DNA from: Candidatus Ulvibacter alkanivorans
Lineage (GTDB): Bacteria; Bacteroidota; Bacteroidia; Flavobacteriales; Flavobacteriaceae
Reading direction: 5' to 3'
Assembly (NCBI RefSeq): GCF_003333325.1
Contig: NZ_QOLC01000088.1
Coordinates: forward strand, 1-20,766
DNA: 20,766 bases
Part shown: positions 15,334-20,766 of the stretch, one piece after another
Position numbering within the stretch: the first letter of the stretch is position 1
How the letters are laid out: the number at the start of each line of letters is the position of its first letter
The notes under the pieces: generated by a model
Databases searched by the model: none
What the model was told of the DNA's origin: nothing
The model's input: only the letters and a program-made list of their open reading frames with translations
Position numbers and translations under genes: made by a program

Positions 15334-16425
15334 ATGACAGAAGCTCAATTCCTGCCGCAATCTTATTCAGAAATGCCAGAACAGGGGAGTGTGACTTGGC
15401 GTGCTCCCAGTAATATTGCGTTGATAAAATATTGGGGAAAACACGGAATTCAACTGCCTAAAAATCCGTCTATTAGTTTTACGCTAAGTAAGAGTCATAC
15501 GACGACCACTGTCTCTTTTCAGAAGAAAAAAAACAACGACATCACTTTTGAAATTTGGTTTGAGGGGAAACCAGCACCCGAGTTTGCTCCAAAAATTCAA
15601 ACCTTTTTAGAACGAATAGAGCCTTATATGCCCTTGGTAAATGCGTATTCGTTTAAGATCGAGACCTCTAATTCGTTTCCACATAGTAGTGGTATAGCAT
15701 CTTCTGCCAGCGGAATGAGTGCGTTGGCGTTGTGTTTAACAAGTATTGAGCGTTCGATAGCAGGCGTCGAAATGACCGGTGCAGGGTTTAATCAAAAAGC
15801 ATCTTTCTTGTCGCGTTTAGGTTCGGGAAGTGCTTGTAGAAGTATAGAAGGAGAATTGGTTGTTTGGGGAGCCCACGATTCGATCGAAGGCAGCACTGAT
15901 CTCTACGGACTTCCATATCCATACGAAGTGCATTCCATTTTTAAGAACTTTCAAGATACGATCTTGTTGGTGGACAAGGGAGAAAAACAAGTTAGTAGTA
16001 CGGTAGGTCACAATCTAATGCATGAGCATCCATTTGCCGTACAGCGATTTCAACAAGCTAGCGACCAACTTTCGAGGCTAGTTCCGGTTTTAGAGAAGGG
16101 AGATCTTCCCGCATTCATCAACATAGTAGAAAGTGAAGCTCTGTCGTTGCATGCTATGATGCTAACATCTAGCCCTTATTTTATTTTAATGAAGCCCAAC
16201 ACATTGGAGATCATTAATCTAATTTGGGAATTTAGAAAAACTACAGGGAGTCATATTTGTTTTACCCTAGATGCGGGCGCGAACGTTCATGTATTGTACC
16301 CCGAAAATGAGAAGCAGCAAGTTTTGGCTTTTGTTAGATCGGAATTGACACAGTTTTGTAAAAATGGAGAGTATATTGAAGATGTAAGCGGGAAAGGTGC
16401 ACAATTGATAGCCAATAAGTTGTAG
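15334..16425 (+). CDS. mvaD: Diphosphomevalonate decarboxylase
   Basis: 363-residue GHMP-superfamily enzyme that makes isopentenyl diphosphate from mevalonate 5-diphosphate, with ATP, in the cytoplasm. Family motifs are complete: APSNIALIKYWGKHG (24-38, substrate-binding YWGK), the ATP loop PHSSGIASSASG (116-127), GSGSACRS with the conserved Arg169, and LDAGANVH near the C-terminus with the catalytic Asp313 (equivalent to the LDAGPN Asp of eukaryotic enzymes). The ATG at 15334 follows a good promoter. A mevalonate-kinase-type gene and a UbiA prenyltransferase follow on the same strand, showing that this organism makes isoprenoids through mevalonate rather than, or in addition to, the MEP route. 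Confidence 0.95.
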   Translation: MTEAQFLPQSYSEMPEQGSVTWRAPSNIALIKYWGKHGIQLPKNPSISFTLSKSHTTTTVSFQKKKNNDITFEIWFEGKPAPEFAPKIQTFLERIEPYMPLVNAYSFKIETSNSFPHSSGIASSASGMSALALCLTSIERSIAGVEMTGAGFNQKASFLSRLGSGSACRSIEGELVVWGAHDSIEGSTDLYGLPYPYEVHSIFKNFQDTILLVDKGEKQVSSTVGHNLMHEHPFAVQRFQQASDQLSRLVPVLEKGDLPAFINIVESEALSLHAMMLTSSPYFILMKPNTLEIINLIWEFRKTTGSHICFTLDAGANVHVLYPENEKQQVLAFVRSELTQFCKNGEYIEDVSGKGAQLIANKL

Positions 16426-16492
16426 TGTTTATAAGTACTTCAAAAACCTGATAATTTTAGATAACTTTCAGAAAATATAATTGGTAATACTG

Positions 16493-16500
16493 TATCTTTG
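16493..16500 (+). promoter_or_regulatory. Bacteroidota -7 element upstream of the kinase gene
   Basis: TATCTTTG, an exact TAnnTTTG match, followed by CGG. It gives the kinase gene its own promoter inside the mevalonate cluster and predicts a leader of about 50 nt. No clear TTTG at -33. Confidence 0.55.
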
Positions 16501-16519
16501 CGGTATAATTATGGTTTTG

Positions 16520-16543
16520 TGTTAAAATGCTGTACATTTAACA
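16520..16543 (+). promoter_or_regulatory. Inverted repeat in the kinase leader (TGTTAAA...TTTAACA)
   Basis: TGTTAAA (16520-16526) and TTTAACA (16537-16543) are exact inverted copies 10 nt apart. As RNA the stem extends to TGTTAAAATG/CATTTAACA with one bulged A and loop CTGTA. It lies between the predicted transcription start and the kinase ATG at 16559, so it could be an operator or a leader hairpin. Confidence 0.4.
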
Positions 16544-16558
16544 TACTAAAATAACACT

Positions 16559-17497
16559 ATGCGTGGTCCCCTTTTCTATTCTAAGATCCTTCTATTTGGT
16601 GAATATGGCATCATTAAAGACTCTAAAGGATTGTCTATACCGTATAACTTTTACAATGGCGCGTTAAAGATCGATGCACATAAAACGGTAGGTACTCATA
16701 AATCCAATGACAATTTAAATCGTTTTGCGACGTATTTAGAAACACTTCAGAAAGAGCAACCTGAATTGGTTCATTTCGATCTGAAGGCGATGCGTAACGA
16801 TATTGCAGAAGGCTTGTATTTTGATTCTAGTATTCCGCAAGGCTACGGAGTAGGCAGTAGCGGTGCTTTGGTGGCTGCGATCTATGATAAATATGCTACG
16901 GATAAGATCACGGTACTTGAAAATCTTACACGCGATAAATTATTACAATTAAAGGCAATTTTTGCAGCCATGGAGTCTTTTTTTCATGGGAAGTCCTCAG
17001 GACTAGATCCGTTGAACAGCTACTTAAGTCTACCGATCTTGATCAATTCTAAAGACAATATTGAGCCTGCGGGAATCCCGTCTCAGACCGAGAACGGGAA
17101 AGGAGCGGTCTTCTTATTAGATAGTGGCACCACAGGTGAAACGGCGCCTATGGTACAGATCTTTATGGAGAATATGAAGCAAGAAGGTTTCCGAAGCATG
17201 CTCAAAGATCAGTTTGTAAAGCATACCGATGCTTGTGTAGAAGATTTTCTTCAAGGTGATGTAAAATCGTTGTTTGGCAATATCAAACAATTGTCGAAAG
17301 TGGTTTTGGACAATTTTAAACCCATGATCCCAAAACAATTTCACACCTTGTGGAAGAAAGGGATAGAAACCAACGCCTATTACCTTAAACTTTGTGGTTC
17401 GGGTGGTGGAGGCTATATGCTTGGATTTACCGAAGATATCGATAAAGCACGAACGGCCCTTAAAGATTACAAGTTAGAAGTGGTATATAACTTCTAG
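16559..17497 (+). CDS. GHMP kinase, probable mevalonate kinase
   Basis: 312 residues. Motif 1 is YSKILLFGEYGII (7-19, Lys9), motif 2 is the ATP loop PQGYGVGSSGALVAA (93-107), the catalytic Asp is in GKSSGLDPLNSY (Asp140), and motif 3 is KLCGSGGGGYMLGF (277-290). Adjacent mvaD and a UbiA enzyme point to mevalonate or phosphomevalonate as substrate; the SGLDP form around the catalytic Asp agrees with mevalonate kinases. It phosphorylates mevalonate with ATP in the cytoplasm. The gene has its own -7 element and a leader of about 50 nt with an inverted repeat. The UbiA gene follows after 30 nt with a GGAG ribosome-binding-like site at 17520-17523. Confidence 0.87.
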   Translation: MRGPLFYSKILLFGEYGIIKDSKGLSIPYNFYNGALKIDAHKTVGTHKSNDNLNRFATYLETLQKEQPELVHFDLKAMRNDIAEGLYFDSSIPQGYGVGSSGALVAAIYDKYATDKITVLENLTRDKLLQLKAIFAAMESFFHGKSSGLDPLNSYLSLPILINSKDNIEPAGIPSQTENGKGAVFLLDSGTTGETAPMVQIFMENMKQEGFRSMLKDQFVKHTDACVEDFLQGDVKSLFGNIKQLSKVVLDNFKPMIPKQFHTLWKKGIETNAYYLKLCGSGGGGYMLGFTEDIDKARTALKDYKLEVVYNF

Positions 17498-17527
17498 CCC
17501 TCTCTTTTTCCCTAAAATTGGAGCTGT

Positions 17528-18442
17528 ATGCTAACTAGAAAACAAAAACACTTTTTAATAAAGTCTTTTAGTTTGTTTTCTATTGTTCGAGGGTATAACA
17601 TCTTAGTTATTGTCATCGCACAATACCTTACTTCTATTTATATTTTAGCGCCTCATCTTCCTGCAAAACAGGTATTATTCGATTTAAATCTATTAATGCT
17701 GGTGTTGGCTTCGGCAGCTGCGATCGCGGGAGGATACATTATTAATAGTTTTTACGATAGTGAAAAAGATCTTATTAACCGTCCACAAAAGACCATGCTC
17801 GATCGTTTGGTGAGTCAGCGTACCAAACTATCCGGCTATTTCATTTTAAATTTTGTTTCGGTGATCTTTGCGAGTTATGTTTCATTTAGAGCGGTAGTGT
17901 TCTTTTCGCTTTACATATTTGGCATTTGGTTGTACTCTCATAAATTTAAAAAATATCCATTCATCGGTAATATTATTGCTGCGACCTTGGCGGTAATTCC
18001 GTTTTTTGCAGTCTTTATTTACTATCGGAATTTCGACCTTGTTATTTTCGTGCATGCTACCTTCTTGTTCTTACTTATCTCTATGCGGGAGCTCGTGAAA
18101 GACCTAGAAAACCTGAAAGGCGATCTAGCACAAGAATACCATACCATACCTGTTGTATATGGCGAAAAATTATCGAAAAAAATGCTTACGGTGCTGGCTG
18201 TACTCACTGCTATTCCTACCTATTTTTTATTGACTCGTTTTGAGATCGGTTATATGAATATTTATTTCTTCGGAAGTATATTAGGATTACTTCTATTTCT
18301 GGGAATTCTTTGGTATTCTAAGCGTAAACTTCATTATGTGATTCTTCATAACATTTTAAAATTGATTATTGTTATTGGTGTGTTCAGTATTGTTTTAATT
18401 GATGTCGATTTGCTTTTGAATCGTTTTTTGCTTAAAATTTAA
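17528..18442 (+). CDS. UbiA-family prenyltransferase
   Basis: 304-residue integral membrane protein with about eight or nine hydrophobic segments. The first Asp-rich motif is NSFYDSEKDLINRP (73-86; N73, D77, D81), with Ser where most relatives have Asp after the Asn. The second is KDLENLKGD (D192, E194, D199). These bind the Mg-diphosphate of the prenyl donor. The INRP segment is typical of the geranylgeranylglycerol-phosphate geranylgeranyltransferase-like branch, under which flavobacterial homologues are usually named, but the true acceptor is unproven; menaquinone, heme O or a polyprenyl-glycerol lipid acceptor are alternatives. Position directly behind the mevalonate kinase supports use of an isoprenoid donor. 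Probably co-transcribed with the kinase. Confidence 0.87.
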   Translation: MLTRKQKHFLIKSFSLFSIVRGYNILVIVIAQYLTSIYILAPHLPAKQVLFDLNLLMLVLASAAAIAGGYIINSFYDSEKDLINRPQKTMLDRLVSQRTKLSGYFILNFVSVIFASYVSFRAVVFFSLYIFGIWLYSHKFKKYPFIGNIIAATLAVIPFFAVFIYYRNFDLVIFVHATFLFLLISMRELVKDLENLKGDLAQEYHTIPVVYGEKLSKKMLTVLAVLTAIPTYFLLTRFEIGYMNIYFFGSILGLLLFLGILWYSKRKLHYVILHNILKLIIVIGVFSIVLIDVDLLLNRFLLKI

Positions 18443-18479
18443 CACCAGGGTCCATCGGTAATTTCAGAAGCAGAATTCC

Positions 18480-18487
18480 TATCTTTA
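18480..18487 (+). promoter_or_regulatory. Candidate -7 element abutting the nitrilase start
   Basis: TATCTTTA (one mismatch to TAnnTTTG) ends only 4 nt before the nitrilase ATG. If used, transcription would begin at or within a few bases of the start codon, giving a leaderless mRNA. Otherwise the nitrilase is read from the UbiA transcript (49-nt gap). Confidence 0.35.
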
Positions 18488-18491
18488 AAAC

Positions 18492-19448
18492 ATGAAAGAT
18501 CCAAGATTCCTTACAATCGCTATGGCTCAAATTGCTCCGGTTTGGCTTAATAAAGAAGCGACCTTAACTAAAATTAAAGATCAGATTTCGGAAGCAGCCA
18601 AACAAAAATCCGAGCTAATAATTTTTGGCGAAGGGTTGCTTCCCGGCTATCCTTTTTGGTTGGCGCTAACTGGTGGAGCAGAATGGGATACCCAATTAAA
18701 TAAATCGCTACATGCACATTATGTTCGCAATGCAATTACCATTGAAAATGATGAACTGGCCGAGGTGTGCGCTATGGCAAAACAACATCGCATTGCGATC
18801 TATTTAGGCCTTATAGAGCGCCCAAAGGACAGAGGCGGGCATAGTATTTATGCCTCATTGGTCTACATTAACACCGAAGGAGTTATTGCATCGGTTCATA
18901 GGAAGCTGCAACCCACCTACGACGAACGATTAACTTGGTCTCCGGGCGATGGTCACGGCCTTCGAGTGCATACATTAAAACAATTTACCGTTGGCGGACT
19001 TAATTGTTGGGAGAATTGGATGCCGCTACCAAGAGCTTCGCTCTACGCGCAGGGCGAAGACCTGCACGTGGCCATATGGCCCGGCAGCGACCACAACACA
19101 AAAGACATTACACGTTTTATAGCAAGAGAAGGTCGAAGTTTCGTAGTCTCGGTTTCGGCATTAATGACCAAAGCCGATTTCCCGACGAACACACCTTACT
19201 ACAACCAAATAATTGAACATGCACCCGAAATATTGGCCAATGGAGGCAGCTGTATAGCAGCGCCAAACGGCGAATGGGAAGTAGCACCCATCATTAATAA
19301 GTCGGGGAATTTTTATCATACCATAGACTTTAACAAAGTCTTAGAAGAACGACAGAATTTCGATCCGGTTGGGCATTATTCACGTCCCGATGTCACTAAA
19401 TTGATCGTAAATAGAGAACGACAATCCACATTGCAAATTAAGGAGTGA
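18492..19448 (+). CDS. Nitrilase (carbon-nitrogen hydrolase superfamily, branch 1 type)
   Basis: 318 residues, normal for true nitrilases. The catalytic triad and its contexts are visible: Glu47 in FGEGLLPGYPFW, Lys138 in HRKLQPTYDERLTW (with the extra conserved Glu145) and the nucleophile Cys172 in GGLNCWENWMPL. CWEN and KLxPTxxER mark nitrilases proper, as opposed to amidases or NAD synthetase-type relatives. The enzyme should hydrolyse an organic nitrile to the carboxylic acid and ammonia in the cytoplasm; no signal peptide is present. The substrate is unknown. It sits between the mevalonate/UbiA genes and the pseudouridine synthase homologue with no obvious link to either, suggesting an inserted accessory gene. 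Confidence 0.9.
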   Translation: MKDPRFLTIAMAQIAPVWLNKEATLTKIKDQISEAAKQKSELIIFGEGLLPGYPFWLALTGGAEWDTQLNKSLHAHYVRNAITIENDELAEVCAMAKQHRIAIYLGLIERPKDRGGHSIYASLVYINTEGVIASVHRKLQPTYDERLTWSPGDGHGLRVHTLKQFTVGGLNCWENWMPLPRASLYAQGEDLHVAIWPGSDHNTKDITRFIAREGRSFVVSVSALMTKADFPTNTPYYNQIIEHAPEILANGGSCIAAPNGEWEVAPIINKSGNFYHTIDFNKVLEERQNFDPVGHYSRPDVTKLIVNRERQSTLQIKE

Positions 19449-19532
19449 GTGCATTTTTGTTAGTACACACCTTAAACGTATTGGTGACACTAAGTTATGG
19501 CTCCATTCTTCGTACTTGGAAGTTTATTATAG

Positions 19533-19540
19533 TATCTTTG
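19533..19540 (+). promoter_or_regulatory. Bacteroidota -7 element (TATCTTTG)
   Basis: Exact TAnnTTTG match followed by CA, 15 nt upstream of the ATG of the pseudouridine synthase homologue. Confidence 0.6.
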
Positions 19541-19555
19541 CAAAAAATATAGAAA

Positions 19556-20431
19556 ATGAGCAGACAGGATAAAAGTAGTAAAGGAAAAGCTTCAGGGCGG
19601 GGAGGAAATAATACGAAAAAGCGAAGCAGTGCAAGAGGAAACGCTCCATTTAAAAAAGAGAACACCAACAAGCAGTCAGGACGACAAAATAAAATGAGTG
19701 GAAAGTCTACTGCTTCAAAAAATTCTTCCGAAGGAGGAATACGTCTTAACAAATACATTTCTAATAGCGGGATCTGTTCCCGTAGAGAAGCCGATACCTA
19801 TATCGCTACCGGCCTAGTTTCAGTAAACGGGAAGATTATAAATGAAATGGGCTATAAAGTGCAATTAAGCGATGATGTGCGGTTTGACGGTAGACGAATC
19901 AACCCCGAACCGAATGTATATGTATTACTTAACAAACCTAAAGGCTTTGCAACGACCACCAGCGAGAGTAAAGGACAAACCGTTATGGACCTTATCGCAA
20001 ATGCAACCTCGGTGCGTGTAACGCCCATTGGAAGATTGGGGAGAAATGCAACCGGCCTTTTGTTCTTTACGAATGACGATAAATTAAAGGAAAAATTGAG
20101 CAAAAAAGGGATGGAGCGCTTGTTTCATGTAGAGCTCGATAAGAATCTTAAAGCAGACGATCTACAGAAAATTTCCGAAGGACTTAGCGTAGACGGAAAG
20201 ACTATAGAAGTAGAGGAAATAAGTTATGTGGATAACGCACCTAAAAAGGAAGTTGGCCTTAAGATCAAACATATGGGTAATAGCGTGATTCGCACTATCT
20301 TCGACCACTTGGGGTATAATGTGGTTCGTGTAGACTGTGTAACCATTGCTCATCTTACTAAAAAAGACCTGCCACGAGGGCGTTGGAAGATCCTTACCCA
20401 AAAAGAAGTAGAGCTTTTTTCTATGCTATAA
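19556..20431 (+). CDS. RsuA/RluB-family pseudouridine synthase homologue, catalytic Asp missing
   Basis: 291 residues. The first 60 are a basic, low-complexity Ser/Lys/Gly/Asn tail, common as an RNA-binding extension. An S4 RNA-binding domain follows (about 62-108, IRLNKYISNSGICSRREAD). The synthase domain then begins (YVLLNKPKGFATTT, 122-135). At the active-site motif, where the family has GRLDxxTxGLLLLTND, this protein reads GRLGRNATGLLFFTND: position 162 is Gly (codon GGG), so the essential Asp is absent. The later arginine-rich motif is also altered (HMGNSVIRTIFD at 239-250). The C-terminal signature LTKKDLPRGRW is intact. The frame is otherwise undamaged, so it is probably an expressed, non-catalytic RNA-binding paralogue rather than a pseudogene. 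Confidence 0.85.
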   Translation: MSRQDKSSKGKASGRGGNNTKKRSSARGNAPFKKENTNKQSGRQNKMSGKSTASKNSSEGGIRLNKYISNSGICSRREADTYIATGLVSVNGKIINEMGYKVQLSDDVRFDGRRINPEPNVYVLLNKPKGFATTTSESKGQTVMDLIANATSVRVTPIGRLGRNATGLLFFTNDDKLKEKLSKKGMERLFHVELDKNLKADDLQKISEGLSVDGKTIEVEEISYVDNAPKKEVGLKIKHMGNSVIRTIFDHLGYNVVRVDCVTIAHLTKKDLPRGRWKILTQKEVELFSML

Positions 20432-20742
20432 AATTTTCTTAAAACCTTTGGCGTTTTAAAAAATAGATTACATTTGCCGCGATTTAGCTGAACAAATTGA
20501 ATCGTGTTTCTACGTTCGGGCTTTTGAGGATTAGGAAGTCATATTCAAAAGCAGTCTGCCAGGCAGTCGACCGAAATTTAAAGCTAGCTTCCGTTTTCTA
20601 TTCTACCGTAGTATGGGGTCCTGTAATTAAAACAGGTAGTCCGACGCATCGATTAGCCTATTGGCTTACTCCCTTCCGTATCTGATTATAGCAGTTAAAT
20701 TTTTGTTATATCTCGATAGTTTTCAAGGTATTCCTATTTAAC
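20432..20742 (+). other. Intergenic region with promoter and small inverted repeats
   Basis: Follows the pseudouridine synthase homologue. After the promoter at 20447-20476 there are about 260 nt without a convincing protein gene. Short inverted repeats are CGATT...AATCG (about 20481-20505), CTGCC A GGCAG (20556-20566) and CCTGT...ACAGG (about 20621-20637). A 62-codon frame at 20497-20685 starts with TTG and has no family resemblance. The stretch could be a long leader of a downstream gene or a small RNA; I recognise no known RNA family. Confidence 0.4.
20447..20476 (+). promoter_or_regulatory. Rightward promoter with both elements
   Basis: TTTG at 20447-20450, an 18-nt spacer, then TACATTTG (20469-20476), an exact TAnnTTTG. 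Together they resemble the Bacteroidota -33/-7 pair. An AT-rich inverted repeat (TTAAAAC/GTTTTAA, 20439-20459) overlaps the -33 element. Transcription would start near 20482 and run out of the window. Confidence 0.5.
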
Positions 20743-20766
20743 ATGTCTAAATTTAGTTTCCACTAT
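20743..20766 (+). CDS. Possible start of a gene cut by the window end
   Basis: ATG at 20743 opens a frame of eight codons (MSKFSFHY) to the last base. It is the only frame-opening ATG near the edge and could be the gene served by the promoter at 20447-20476, with a leader of roughly 260 nt. Too short to identify. Confidence 0.25.

Noticed and set aside
19461..19498. Imperfect inverted repeat TTAGT...CACC / GGTG...ACTAA after the nitrilase gene as a terminator
   Set aside because: Stem is interrupted by an internal loop and no T tract follows.
20439..20459. AT-rich hairpin TTAAAAC/GTTTTAA after the pseudouridine synthase homologue as a terminator
   Set aside because: The stem is nearly all A-T and is followed by A residues, not T, on the + strand; it also overlaps a promoter element.
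20497..20685. 62-codon frame starting with TTG
   Set aside because: No ribosome binding site, no family resemblance, unusual composition; probably a chance frame in a non-coding region.

Overview
The window reads as chromosome of a Bacteroidota bacterium, most likely a marine-type member of the Flavobacteriaceae. The evidence is moderately low GC, two secreted proteins with type IX secretion C-terminal sorting domains, repeated Bacteroidota-type promoter elements (TAnnTTTG, here mostly TATCTTTG or TATATTTGC), and a mevalonate-pathway cluster in the layout I associate with flavobacteria. No rRNA, tRNA, CRISPR array, transposase or prophage gene was seen.

Layout, left to right. 1-108: possible 3' end of a + strand gene. 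291-3236 (-): a seven-repeat secreted beta-propeller-like protein followed by a membrane-anchored AraC-type regulator. 3237-3936: a 700-bp gap with a clear minus-strand terminator at 3476-3505 and two weak overlapping small ORFs. 3937-4980 (-): membrane-anchored endonuclease/exonuclease/phosphatase-fold protein. 5058-7780 (+): a PLP-dependent group II decarboxylase and a HI0933/BaiN-type flavoprotein, overlapping by 4 nt through a TTG start. 7805-12342 (-): an ECF sigma factor, a single-pass putative anti-sigma factor with TPRs, and a large exported TPR-CHAT (caspase-like) membrane protein. 12408-15213 (-): a lipoprotein-like protein of unknown function and a second seven-repeat type IX secretion cargo; the two share a 12-bp upstream motif. 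15334-18442 (+): diphosphomevalonate decarboxylase, mevalonate-kinase-type GHMP kinase and a UbiA prenyltransferase. 18492-19448 (+): a true nitrilase. 19556-20431 (+): an RsuA/RluB-type pseudouridine synthase homologue in which the catalytic Asp is Gly. 20432-20766: a promoter facing right, small inverted repeats, and a possible start of a new gene at the edge.

The most interesting unit is the sigma / anti-sigma / TPR-CHAT operon at 7805-12342. Signal peptide and membrane-segment placement put the CHAT peptidase and the TPR domain of the anti-sigma protein on the same, periplasmic side. This suggests a protease-gated transcription switch, comparable in logic to the type III-E CRISPR TPR-CHAT/Csx30/sigma system but with no CRISPR present. 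That mechanism is inference; the gene order and motifs are directly visible.

Other points worth attention are the probably inactive pseudouridine synthase paralogue, the over-represented near-palindrome CTTCSGAAG spread over the window in several reading frames, the shared 12-mer upstream of two envelope genes, and an inverted repeat in the leader of the mevalonate kinase gene.
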